Positions 1 through 10,811 of a stretch of 64,000 bases of DNA are shown piece after piece (the first letter of the stretch is position 1; every line of letters begins with the position of its first letter). Location of the stretch: positions 11,369,860 to 11,433,859 of the forward strand of contig NC_039368.1 of the NCBI RefSeq assembly GCF_003573695.1, written 5' to 3'. Position numbers and translations under genes: made by a program. This DNA comes from Papaver somniferum. Lineage: Eukaryota > Streptophyta > Magnoliopsida > Ranunculales > Papaveraceae. The notes beneath the pieces were generated by a model. It saw nothing but the letters and a program-made list of their open reading frames with translations. It made no database searches and had not been told where the DNA came from.

Positions 1-651
1 TGGCAACAAGCCATTCTTATGATTTCTCTTGATCAACAAAGTTCGCAAACTTATGTTCAAGGGATAGGACTTATGCACATATGTGTTTCCACAACAATAC
101 TTATGTCCATCATTAGTTATGTAATCTAAACTCTCATTCCAACCATTGAAACATTCTTAGAGGATGTTATATAGTTGTTACACTATTTCTCGTCAAAGCA
201 ATTTTCAAAGTGATTGAAACATATCATGACTTTCGTCACTAGTTAAAGATAAACATGGTCGAAGCGAAACGCTTAGCAACACATATTTTGAGATATAGAT
301 AGGCGAGGTATACTCGGCTCGAAATACCAAATGTGTATAATCTAAGTCTATATATAGAATACGACTTTTTGTCTCAAGATGTAGGAGATATAGTAGATAG
401 ACTTTTGAGTTACAGATAAGTTCAAATCTTCACATACCTTTTTGTCGAGAAGTTCCACCAGTTCCTTGAGTAGTTCTTTTTCTTGTATGATGAATCGCCA
501 TGAAGTCCTTGATCTCAACTACACTTTCTATCCTAGTCCGAGACTTAGCTATAGTAGACTAGAAATCAAGACTTATAGTTTTGATCACTAACATTGACAA
601 ACTTGCTTGAGATAGCAATGCATGCGAGTTAGACCGGGCAATGCTCTAACA
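1..651 (-). mobile_element. 3' LTR of copia-type element A (cut by window edge)
   Basis: The sequence matches the end of the LTR at 4371-6803 almost base for base (compare 1-200 with 6161-6360; roughly 93 percent by eye). It ends at 651 with the minus-strand LTR start TGTTAGAGCATTG, directly next to a purine-rich tract. The rest of the LTR, about 1.8 kb, lies outside the window. Confidence 0.88.
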
Positions 652-652
652 A

Positions 653-664
653 TCTCCCCCTTTG
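653..664 (-). other. Polypurine tract of element A
   Basis: On the minus strand this reads CAAAGGGGGAGA and is followed at once by the LTR start TGTTAG. The same tract precedes the 3' LTRs of elements C and E, so it is the plus-strand priming site of this copia family. Confidence 0.85.
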
Positions 665-1856
665 TCTATTTTTGTGACAAAACTATCAATACATATGGAA
701 TACAAAAACAAAAAAAAAAAACTTTAGTAGCTCCTATTCCACATGTCTAATCTTCAACATTCCTCGAAATCTTCGTCGCTTCCAAGTACTCCAATGATCC
801 CAAAGGTTGTAAGTTTAGCATCACCGTTGTTGAATATCCATATCTATAACAATGAGAAAGCATCGGTCTCGATCGTTGTTATACGGTGTCATGGTATTAT
901 TACACATTGTCAAAGTCCAATTGTATCATAACTTCAACAATAATACTATAGTGATATGTATCACTCCCCCTTAGTCAATACTCCATCTCACATGGAAACC
1001 ACTCCCCCTTACACAATGATCCGAAAACCATATGTATTTGTAGTGTGAACTACATATTAATTCTCCCCCTTTTTTCAATAAATTGGCAAAGATACAAGAA
1101 CGGGATCATAATGAAATTTCCCTAAGAGACATTTCATGATTAAAATAAAAAATACATACCATCAAATTTAGATGCAATCATATAGCCGAAGCTAATAGCA
1201 TTCATCAAGGAGTTTAAAGATACAAGATAACCCCTTTAAAATTCCACATCCTCACACCCCTCAATATATGACCATTAAGCACAAGTTCAATATCCGAAAA
1301 GGGAACAACAAGAGCGACCTTAATTTCAAAAAGAAAAGAAGGATTTTTATTGAACATCAAAAACCATGAGAATGATCTTCTATATCCGAAAACTCAATCA
1401 AATTAATCACAAGAGTGATCAACTTAATTGATTATGCTTTACATATGAGAACTTACGGAGCATAGAAAATACTCAACTAGATTAATTACAAGAGAAACTC
1501 ATAATTAATCTAATTGGAATACACAACCAAACTAATTACAAAAGTAATCAATTTAATTGTCATTTGTTTTGCTCGACATAAAAAGATTTATGGAGCAATA
1601 AGTAAATAACCAAACAAGATGATTAATTTAGTTCAAGAATGCTCAACATAAAGTACCTTACGGAACAATCAAATTGGTTGTATCGTGCTCAACATAAGAC
1701 ACATTACAGAGCCTCACAGTATTACAAAAAAATATGGATCAGTGAAGATCAATACTGTGGAGTACACAAGGATTCGTTCTATCTTCCATCACTATTTGCA
1801 TAACGATTTTTAATAGACATAATCCTTGAACACAAAAGATTTTAACCAATCTTCCA

Positions 1857-2063
1857 TCAAAGAATTGACAATATAGGCTTAACTTTTGTATATGTCAAAA
1901 GTCTATTCATCCTTAAATCAATACATGGATACCGATCATGAACGACTTTACTTTTGACAAAATATGGGACAACATAGTTCACAGACGTAAACACCAATAT
2001 CCCATAACAAATTACAATATAACAGATCATAAAGATTAAATACTGCAAACCATCATCCTCCAA
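1857..2063 (-). CDS. Small ORF with one hydrophobic segment, retroelement-encoded, unrecognised
   Basis: This 68-residue ORF starts MEDDG. Residues about 8-35 form one long hydrophobic stretch rich in Ile, Val, Tyr and Phe, as in a single membrane helix, followed by a basic tail. The DNA is clearly homologous to 15255-15440 (element C) and 23373-23579 (element E), which lie at the same place between the coding part and the 3' LTR, but those copies are frameshifted. It may be an ancestral accessory ORF, perhaps env-like. It could also be conserved non-coding DNA that happens to be open here. Confidence 0.35.
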   Translation of the reverse strand: MEDDGLQYLIFMICYIVICYGILVFTSVNYVVPYFVKSKVVHDRYPCIDLRMNRLLTYTKVKPILSIL

Positions 2064-2279
2064 ATATTTTTAGAATTTAATACCAATAAACCTAAAAAAG
2101 AAAAAGAAGATGAAAATAATAGCTAAGTATAGTCACAATCATTGTTGTTCGAGCACTAGTTATTCTTCCAACTAAACCAAAAAGAAGACATACTAGGCAA
2201 CAAACAAACTTCTATGATGCATTTCACTTACTTTGAAAATTTTTCTCATATTCCCTATAATCATCAAGCTCATCTTCGA

Positions 2280-2552
2280 TTAGATCAATCTTGGATTCAA
2301 GATCATCCACCTTTTATTCAAGTCTCTTGGAGGAAGCTTCGAGTTCACTTTCAGGGCACGTACTTGATCCAAGACAAGATTCATGGTTAAAGAGAGCTTA
2401 TCAAATTGTGAGACTGAAGGATTCTCATCAGACGATGAGAGACGCTTGTCATAACACATCTCGTTATCGGAAGAATCAAAACGAATCTTCTTAGAGGGAA
2501 ACAAAACAGTTCATACATCACTTTATTTGCTTGAAAGACTAGAGGAGGACAT
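2280..2552 (-). pseudogene. Remnant of a conserved coiled-coil-like ORF (homologue of 14619-15032)
   Basis: The minus strand starts with an ATG and a Ser-rich lead (MSSSS), like the intact ORF at 14619 in element C. An early stop follows, then a 74-residue open part with acidic and Leu-spaced residues, then another stop. Position relative to the LTR and to the hydrophobic ORF is the same in both elements. I infer one ancestral ORF that has decayed here. Confidence 0.4.
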
Positions 2553-2829
2553 GATAGAAAAGATAAATGAAATGATCATCTAGAAGAGGAGAAACTTCAT
2601 TTTAAAAGAATGAAGATGAATAATTTCCTAAAACGACCTTTTACCAAACCCTGACATAAATAGGTTATCACCAGAAAAAGTCTTTTAAAAAGTCAGAAAC
2701 CGTACATGAACAATAACGGTACAATAAAAGCCGAATATAGAGAATTAACAGACACATTCCAACACAACCCTCTCGAAAATCACGATTCTTGCCTAAGAGG
2801 GATAGACGAAAGAATCATGAATAACAAGA

Positions 2830-3231
2830 TTACAAATCATAATCAATCCAATCCAATATAGGACTGGGATATGTCTCGTGAGGGGAGGAACTATTCGTTA
2901 ATCCAAGTTTTTGCTTATTCCTTAGAAAAGAAGAGTTATGCACATCATTATTTTCCCTTTTAATCACAGTTTTGAAGAACTTGATTGTTGATTTGCGCAA
3001 ATCCTGCACCGTTCTAGAAATCACTTTTTGAGGGGAAAAGGATTTCACCGGAGATTTTTTCTTCTTCTTCTGCACACAGCGTTTAGCAGAGCAGGATTGC
3101 TTTTGATCATTCGTTCTAAGATGACCCTGATTTTTACACAAGGAAACCGAGAGTTTCGGTAGCATCTTGTGTTTTTCTGTATCACCCTTGTTGTCAAGAT
3201 GACTGGAGAGTGATACATAATCGGGTGACAT
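2830..3231 (-). CDS. Short basic ORF of element A, probably the gag C-terminus
   Basis: The ATG at 3231 opens a 133-residue frame. It has a CKNQGHLRTN stretch that resembles the end of a CCHC zinc knuckle, then a run of lysines near the middle. It follows the UBN2-type gag in the same element, so it may be the displaced nucleic-acid-binding end of gag. The first cysteine pair of a real knuckle is not in register. No function beyond this can be read. Confidence 0.4.
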   Translation of the reverse strand: MSPDYVSLSSHLDNKGDTEKHKMLPKLSVSLCKNQGHLRTNDQKQSCSAKRCVQKKKKKSPVKSFSPQKVISRTVQDLRKSTIKFFKTVIKRENNDVHNSSFLRNKQKLGLTNSSSPHETYPSPILDWIDYDL

Positions 3232-3366
3232 TGGCTGACGTGGATTACGAGACACAGTCGGAGTTATTCGACATGTCGTATAAGAATCACGATTGTGATT
3301 TTAAGCAAAGAGATTAAGAGAACAATCACATATTTCATCCTCAGGACAATACTCAAGAGTATTCAT

Positions 3367-4304
3367 CTATGCTTTAGTTATCTTATTCACCTTAGTATAT
3401 GGACCATTGGAAGTATGCACACTTTTACAGCACACGAGACCAATTTCGCTAGTACAGTTTTTCTGAACTCTCTTATCCCCCTTTTTGATTGATTGAACCT
3501 CTTTTTGAGACTTTCTTTTACTTCGTCTAAGAATTTTCTTAAGCTGTTGTATAAACCGAGACAACGTATAAATAAAGAAATTCTCATTTTTCTTATCAAT
3601 CAATTTAGGACGGTGAGATTTTCCATCAGGAGTAGTAACATGATTGCTAGACACGTGATGTTTATCTTTTGATTTAAGTTCGCGATCGAAAATTTTAAGC
3701 TTCCCAACAAGCGTATTTCGCGAAAGAGTATCAAGGTTATTTCCTTCAACGATGGCATGTTTTTTAGATTCGTATTTAGATGGCAACGATCTGAGAATCT
3801 TCATCGCAATTTCCATTTCAGGAATAGTCCTATCCAATGCACATGATGCATTAACAATTTCAGACATTTTGTGATAAAATTCATCAAATGACTCTTCTTC
3901 TGCCATATGAAGGTTTTCCCATTCGGAGTTAAGGTTTTGAAGCCTAACTTCCTTTTCGCTAGTGTTACCTTCAAATACAGTTTCTAAAGTATCCCAAGCA
4001 TCTTTAGACGTGAAGCATGAAGCCACATGGTGTCGAAGATCCGGGGTGATAGCATGCATGATGGCATTCAAACCGTCGGATTTTTTCTTTGCAGCAAGTG
4101 ACTCATCAGCATTATATGTACCGATGTTTTTAGGCATGGTAGCATTTTCAACTATAACAACGGGAACCTCATAGACATAACAACATAAACCCATGATTGG
4201 AAATCACGCGATTGAAGAAAAGTATGCATAACAATTTTCCACCATAGGTAGTTGGAGCCATTTAAGACTGGTGGTACGTTTAATGAGATAACACAACTGT
4301 CCAT
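3367..4304 (-). pseudogene. Copia-type gag (UBN2 family), frameshifted, element A
   Basis: An ATG at 4304, 50 bases past the primer site, opens a frame with the YLWWK and FLQSRDF motifs typical of the N-terminus of plant copia gag. A frameshift near 4165 leads into the 275-codon frame that carries the UBN2 hallmarks: DGLNAIMHAI, SKDAWDTLE, EWENLHM, and LPSKYESK near the end. Gag forms the particle shell that packages element RNA. The frame ends in degraded sequence without a clean zinc knuckle. I call it a pseudogene because of the frameshift. Confidence 0.8.
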
Positions 4305-4355
4305 AGAGTCAGAACGCTACAAACACAGACTTGTAAGGTCTTGAACGTGTTTGCC

Positions 4356-4368
4356 TACCCTGGTACCA
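4356..4368 (-). other. Primer binding site of element A (tRNA-iMet type)
   Basis: On the minus strand the site reads TGGTACCAGGGTA two bases after the LTR end. The usual initiator-Met site is TGGTATCAGAGC, so this copy carries changes. Element B has the perfect form. Confidence 0.8.
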
Positions 4369-4370
4369 AT

Positions 4371-6803
4371 TGAAAAGGCGGGGGTCTAACAACACCACCC
4401 AATATTTCGCTTAGAAATCTTTATGGACTAACTCCGAAATACTTTCTATAGAATCAACTAGACAGTCAGACTCAATCTAGGTAAAGGTATCTCAAGAAGT
4501 TAATATCTCTCTCTTGTTTTGATTTACTCGAGCTAATAGAAATCAGCGAGTCTTTAATCAAACACAAGGAATAACTTGGATAGTACCAAAGACCAATATC
4601 CAAGGATCAATCAATGACAATCAACAACCAAAGGTTGGATTACTCTAATTGATGATCTAACGCACAACCTGTATTATTTCAATTATAAAGATAAAACAAT
4701 ATAATGCGGAAACTGAAATAACACAGACACCAAAAAATTTGTTAACGAGGAAACCGCAAATGCAGAAAAACCCCGGGACCTAGTCCAGATTGAACACACA
4801 CTGTATTAAGCTACTACAGATACTAGCCTACTCCAAGCTAACTTCGGACTGGACTGTAGTTGAACCCCAATCAGTCTCCCACTGATCCAAGGTACAGTTG
4901 TACTCCCTATGCCTCTGATCCCAGCAAGATATTGCGCACTTGATTCCCTTAGTTGATCTCACTCACAACTAAGATTTGCTACGACCCAAAATCGCAGGCT
5001 TTGACATAAATAAATTTGTCTCACACAGACAAGTCTATCAAAGGATCAATCTGTCTCCCACAGAAAAACCCTAAAGTTTTTATTCCGTCTTTTGATAATA
5101 ATCAAGGTAAATAGGAACCAATTGATAATCCGGTCTTATATTCCCGAAGAACATCTTAGATAAATCAATCACCTCACAACAATCTTAATCGTATGGTAGC
5201 GAAACAAGATGTTGCGGAATCACAAACAATGAGACGAAGATGTTTGTGATTACTTTTTATAACTTGCCTATCAGAGATATTAATCTCAAGCCAATCAATC
5301 TGATTGTACTCGTACGATAGAAGATGCAAGATCAGATCACACAACTACGATAAAAGTAGTATCGGTCTGGCTTCACAATCCCAATGAAGTCTTTAATTCG
5401 TTAACCTGGTTTTAGAAGAAGAAAACCAAAAGTTAAAGGAGAAACGACTCTGGCATGCAAACTAGTATCACGCGTGAGGTGTGGGGATTAGTTTTGCAGA
5501 GTTGTTAGATGTCCCCTTATATAGTCTTTCAAATCAGGGTTTCTCCTTGGTCACAAAGCAAACAATATCCACCGTTAGATGAAAACCTTATTTAGATTCA
5601 AGCTAATATTTCTCAACCGTTAGATCGAAAACTTAGATTGTTATACACAAATGAAATGCACGCTTCTAGGTTTGTTGACCGTACCCAAACGTGTACACTG
5701 TTGGTTCAACAATAATTAACTAAAAGGTTAGCCATATGAGCATTTCATACCAACCATATTCTTATTCACCATAACTAGTTCAAATGACTCAAATGAACTA
5801 GTTAGAGAGTTGTTCAATTGCAAGGAAATCTTATGTACTACACAAGAAACAATTGAAGCAAATATGACTTGATTCACTTGAATCGGTTCATTAATTTTAT
5901 AGCCACGGTTTGCAATTTGCATTCATTAGTCTTTATAAGTTTAAGTTCAGAAATCATCTTCAGATATATAACCTTCTTAAGTTCGCAAACTAGGTTCGCG
6001 GACTTAAGAAACTGGGCAGAGTTTACAAACTCCAGCAGAAAATCTCGGCAAAGACTTTCTGCCGGTTCACGGACTGGTACTCACGCAACTAGTTTGTCAA
6101 CTCCAGCATAATTTCTCGGGATGAGAAGTTCGGCAGTTCACGGACTGAGTTCGCGGACTTGGAAACAAGCCATTCTTCCGGTTTATCTTGACCAACAAAG
6201 TTCGCAAACTTTGGTTTAAGGGATAGGACTTATGCACATATGTGTTTCCACAATAATACTTATGTCCATCATTGGTTATGTAATCTAAACTCTCATTCCA
6301 ACCAATTGAAACATTCTTAGAGGACGTTATATAATTGTTACATCATTTATCGTCAAAGCAATTTTCAAAGTTATTGAAACACATCATAACTTTCGTCATA
6401 CGTAAAGATAAACATGGTCGAAGCGAAACTCTTACCAACACATATTTCGAGATATAGATAGGCGAGGTATACTCGGCTCCAAATGTGTATAATCTAAGTC
6501 TATATATAGCATATGACTTTTTGTCTCAAGAAGTAGGAGATATAGTAGATAGACTTTTGAGTGACGGATAAGTTCAAGTCTTCACATACCATTTTGTCGA
6601 GAAGTTCCACCGGTTCCTTGAGTAGTTCTTCTTCTTGTATGATGAATCGCTATGAAGTCCTTGAGCTCAACTACTCTTTTTATCCTAGTCCGAGACTTAG
6701 ATATAGTAGACTAGAAATCAAGACTTATAGTTTTGATCACTAACATTGACAAACATGCTTGAGATAGCAACGCATGCGAGTTCGACCGAGAAATGCTCTA
6801 ACA
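4371..6803 (-). mobile_element. 5' LTR of element A (2,433 bp)
   Basis: The LTR runs on the minus strand from TGTTAGAG at 6803 to a CA end at 4371, next to the primer site. It is homologous to the LTRs of C, D and E on the other strand. A TATA box lies at 5515-5526. Upstream of it (5970-6170) is an array of TTCGCGGAC-type motifs, the U3 variant also found in E. The bases beyond 6803 belong to element B, so A was inserted into B. The far target duplication is outside the window. Confidence 0.9.
5515..5526 (-). promoter_or_regulatory. TATA box in LTR of element A
   Basis: On the minus strand the sequence reads GACTATATAAGG. The same box occurs at the equivalent place in both LTRs of E (18825, 26167). 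It marks the likely U3/R border. Confidence 0.65.
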
Positions 6804-6842
6804 GTAGGGTCAAATGCTTTGTTTCCTTTATGAGTTCGTACT

Positions 6843-7724
6843 GCAACCGTTTTTCGTCAAATGTCCAAAACCACGATACTTAAAACATTGGATTTCTTCA
6901 TCATCTTTTAACACATCTTCTTTTTGGTTATGTAAAAGAGATTGTTTGGATGATGATTTGTCAAGGGCCTGTTTATCTCTCATTATAAGATCCTAACTCG
7001 TTGTGTTAGAAGTACAATTATTGAATCAAGCTCATCTTTATCAAGTGCCTTTTCTTCCTTACAACATTCTTCAACCCAATTTATACTTAGTTCTTTTGAA
7101 GGTTGTTTAATATTATTAGTGGCTACGTTCATGTTCTCAGTAGAACCTCATTATCAAAGATCTTTAACTTTCCTATAAGAGAGCTCTGGGAAAGTGTAGA
7201 AAGATCATTGACTTTCATTATGGCATGTTTCTTAAACTCCTATCTGGATGGTAACGATATGAGAATCTTACATATTATTTTCTTTTTAGATATAGTCTTT
7301 CTAAGCGAGAAAGAAGTATTGACAATATCATACAGTTTAGCATAAAATTCCTCAAAGGTATCATTATCCATTCTAAGGTATTCCCATTCGGAAGAGAAAA
7401 ATTGAATCTATCTTATTTTTCAGAAATGTTACCTTTCAGAACAGTCTCAAGAGTATCCCAAGCTTCCTTGGAAGTTTCATAAGAGGAGACATGATATTGA
7501 AGGTCTTGACTCACTGCATGTACTATGGCATTCAAACCATCAGAATTCAGCTTAGCAAGAGCTTTTTCTTTACTAGTATAAAACACCAAGCATTTAAATT
7601 CAGTTTCCGAATATGTATTAAAATCGCGAGATTGAAGAAAATATTTCATACCATATTTCCACCAGAGATAGTTAGTACCTTCACATCTTGGTGGCACATT
7701 AACTGAATTATTTATTTGATTCAA
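6843..7724 (-). pseudogene. Copia-type gag (UBN2 family) of element B, decayed
   Basis: The first 103 codons (7724-7413) are open. They carry the NYLWWK and FLQSRDF motifs and the SKEAWDTLE motif of UBN2-type gag. Beyond 7413 the homology continues in broken frames: a KIFDN-like piece near 7160 and, at 6843-6887, a knuckle-like CFKYRGFGHLTKNGC in which the second cysteine is replaced by tyrosine. The protein would have bound element RNA. It can no longer be made as one chain. Confidence 0.75.
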
Positions 7725-7780
7725 GTCTTATAGGTTGGATCGCACCAAACACAGATTGTTAGATCTTTGCGTGTTTGCAT

Positions 7781-7792
7781 GCTCTGATACCA
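7781..7792 (-). other. Primer binding site of element B, perfect tRNA-iMet match
   Basis: On the minus strand it reads TGGTATCAGAGC, the standard initiator-Met complement of copia elements, two bases past the LTR end. Confidence 0.9.
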
Positions 7793-7794
7793 AT

Positions 7795-8112
7795 TGAAAT
7801 GATGATTGTACCCAAGTACACCACAATCTTTTCATTTAACCTATAAGTCTGATATCTTGAGTGACCATTTATAGACAAAGTCGAGACAATACAACTTCAA
7901 GATATTCACTTGATAATAGTTAAGGTTCAAAACCGATTTACTATCGGATCAATATCAAGTGATTAGGATTAACTTACAAGTGTATTTACTTTTAATTATA
8001 ATAAAGATAATTATAATTTTGCAATGTAATAGTAAATCACACAACAAGATTTTGTTAACGAGGAAACTACAAATAAAAAAAAAATCCCGGGACCTAGTCC
8101 AGTTTTGAATAC
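7795..8112 (-). mobile_element. 5' LTR of element B, inner part
   Basis: The minus-strand LTR ends here in CA beside the primer site. It shares the GTTAACGAGGAAAC block and the CCCGGGACCTAGTCCAG block with LTR A. At 8112 it is cut by element C and resumes at 28689, where homology to LTR A continues in step. Confidence 0.75.
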
Positions 8113-8456
8113 TATTAGAGCACTGCTAGGTCGAACTCGCAAGCATTGCTATCTCAAGCTTGTTTGTCAAGTTTAGTTGCCAAAACTATAATTCTTGATT
8201 TCTAGTCTACTTATAGCTAAGTCTCGGATTAAGATAGTAAGTGTAGTTGAGCCTTAGACTCCACGGCGTTCATCGATTGAAGACGAAGAACTACTCAAGA
8301 GAACTTGTGGAACTTCATCAACAAATGGTATGTAGAGACTTGAACTTATCTATCACTCAAAAGTCTATCTATTATATCTCCTATTTTGAGACAAAATTCG
8401 TATTTCTATATAGACTTCGATTATACACATTTGTTATTTCGAGCCGAGTTTATCAC
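8113..8456 (+). mobile_element. 5' LTR of copia-type element C, first part
   Basis: The sequence is a close match to C's 3' LTR from 16452. The first bases read TATTAGAGCACTG, with TG changed to TA. The LTR is interrupted at 8457 by solo LTR D and resumes at 10812. Without D its length is about 2,420 bp, the same as the 3' LTR. C's target duplication is imperfect: AATAC before 8113 and ATTAC after 28688. Confidence 0.85.
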
Positions 8457-10811
8457 TGTTAGAGCACTGCTCGGTCGAACTCGCATGCGTTGCTATATCA
8501 AGCATGTTTGTCAATGTTAGTGATCAAAACTATAAGTCTTGATTTCTAGTCTACTTCTAGATGTCTCGGACTGGGACATAGATTGTGTATTTGAGCCTTA
8601 GACTTCACGGCCTTCCTCATTTGAAGACGAAGAACTACTAAGGAGAGCTTGTGGAACTTCATCAACAAAAGGTATGCGGAGACTGAAACTCATCGATCTA
8701 TCACTTGGAAAGTCTATTTCTACTCTACATATCTCCTATATTGAGACATAAGTCGTGTTACGATATAGTTTTCTATTATACACATTTGAGATTTCGAGTT
8801 GAGTTTAAATCACTTACATATTTCTCGGAATATGTGTTGAAAAGATTTCGCTTCGACTAAGTTCATCTTATATTCTTGACGCAAGTCAAAAGATAATCAT
8901 GTGAATCTTGCCGAGTAACATCTTACATGTTTTGGAATGTTTCGTTATGATTATTTCAATAACTTGAAAATTGCTTTGATGCTAATAGTGTGTGAAATCG
9001 GCTATTGTCATCCTCTAAGAAAGTTTCAATGATTGAAATAAGAGTTTAGAACACTTAACTATTATTGGATATGACATGTTGTGTACTCTTGCACATATGT
9101 AATCCATGTCCGGGAACCACAGTATGCGTACCTGTTCGCTTGAGAAATTCGGGAACCTAAGTATGTGTACCCATTCGCGTATTGGCGAAACCCAATCTTG
9201 GTCTAGGTATTTCAAGTATGCGTACCCGTTTGCATACTTGAAGGTTAAAGTTATAAAATCGGTTGTGTCCATGAACTTAAACATTTATAATAAGGAATGC
9301 ATCTTTGCAAACCGTGGCTATAATGTTCATGAATTGATTCGAGTGAATCAAACTAATTTTACTTCAGTTGTGTTCTTGTATACTTCTATGAGAATATAGT
9401 AATTAACTAGTTTCATTTGAGTCATTTGAATTAGTTATGGTTAAGATGAATAAGGTTGATATGAGAGTGATCATATGGCTAACTTTGGTTAACTATTGTT
9501 GAGCCAACATGGTGTACACGTTTAGGTACGGTTACATAAACCTAAATGAGGGTACATTTCATTTGTGTGTAACAAGCTAAGTTCGATCTAACGGTTGAAA
9601 GATACTAGCTTGGTTGAATCAAGTTTTTCATCTAACGGTGAATATTTAATGCTTTGTTACCAATGTAACTTAGATTGCAAACCCTGATTTGAAATCTAAG
9701 TTACCCACACTTCTGAGTGTTACTAGTGGCATAGCTAGAGTTGATTCTCCTTTAACCTTAGGTTTCTCACGAGACCCTGTAGGTTAACGACTTCAAGACT
9801 TCATTGGGATTGTGAAGCCAGACCCAACTATATTTTCTTTAGTTACGTGTTCTGATCTTTCCCGATTCTATCGTATAAGTACTATCTTCTCTAAGATTTG
9901 CTCGAGACTCAATCTCCGATAGGCAAGATAAAAAGTAATCACAAACACCTTCGTCTCATCATTTGAGATTCCACAATATCTAGTTTCGCTTTCATACGAT
10001 TTAGATTATTGTGAGGTGATTGATAATACTAGGCTGTTCTTTGGGAATATAAGACCGGTTTATCAATTGGTTCATGTTCACCTTGAATTATCAAAAGACG
10101 GAACAAAACTCATAAGTATTTTTGTGAGAAACAAATTTATCTATTCCAATAGTCTTTTCTGTGTGAGACAAATTTGTTTATCAAGTCTTCGACTTTGGGT
10201 CGTAGCAACTCTTGGTTGTGGGTGAGATCAGCTAAGGGAATCAAGTGTGTATTATCCTGCTGGGATCAGAGACGTAAGGAACACAACTGTACCTTGAATC
10301 AGTGTGAGATTGATTATGGTGCAACTACAGTCTAGTCCGAAGTTCATTGGTAGTAGGCTAGTGTCTGTAGCGTCTTAATACAGTGTGGTGTTCAAACTAG
10401 ACTAGGTCCAGGGGTTTTTCTGCATTTGTGGTTTTCCTCGTTAACAAAATTCTAGTGTCTGTGCTATTTATTTTCCGCATTATATTTTGTTATATAATTT
10501 AAATATCACAGGTTGTGCATTGAATCGATCAATTGGGAAATCCAACCTTTGGTTGTTGGTTGAAATTGATTGATCCTTGAACATTGGTATTTGGTACCGT
10601 TCAAGTTACTAATCTTATATTCAATCGGGCTCGCAAATTCTATTTGCTGATTGCAGATTAAATTGAGAGATAGAGATATAAACTCCTTGATATACTTTTC
10701 GAAAGGTTGAGTCCGACTGTCTAGTTGATTCTCTTTAAAGTATATTAGAGTAAGTCCTCTCAGATTGTCAAACGAATTGTTGGGTGTGGTTGTTGTACCC
10801 CCACATTTTCA
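8457..10811 (+). mobile_element. Solo LTR D (copia-type, 2,355 bp) inside the 5' LTR of C
   Basis: The segment begins TGTTAGAGCACTG and ends in TTTTCA, with no internal region attached. Flanks are ATCAC (8452-8456) and ATCTC (10812-10816), a 5-bp target duplication with one change. The uninterrupted sequence at 16790 in C's 3' LTR shows the pre-insertion state. The U3 part (9115-9240) carries the GCGTACC-type motifs rather than the TCCGCGAAC type. It is the usual product of recombination between two LTRs. Confidence 0.85.

Larger units (their letters stand above)
652..4370 (-). mobile_element. Internal region of non-autonomous copia-type element A
   Basis: The 3.7-kb interior lies between a 3' LTR ending at 651 and a 5' LTR starting at 4371. 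Read on the minus strand it holds a primer site, a frameshifted gag, a short basic ORF, a coiled-coil-like ORF remnant, a small hydrophobic ORF and a polypurine tract. I see no protease, integrase, reverse transcriptase or RNase H motif, so the element must have depended on enzymes supplied elsewhere. The 650-1850 part is non-coding and holds variants of the GATTAATTTAATTGAG repeats seen in C and E. Confidence 0.85.
6804..7794 (-). mobile_element. Start of the internal region of copia-type element B
   Basis: The minus-strand sequence between B's LTR end (7795) and the insertion point of A (6803) holds the primer site and a decayed gag. The rest of B must lie beyond element A, left of the window. 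Confidence 0.75.

Noticed and set aside
743..931. 62-codon frame in the 3' non-coding part of element A
   Set aside because: Homologous DNA in C (16061-16480, opposite frame) and E does not keep the frame.
7781..7792. tRNA gene candidates at the primer sites
   Set aside because: Only the 12-18 bases complementary to a tRNA 3' end are present. No cloverleaf can be drawn.
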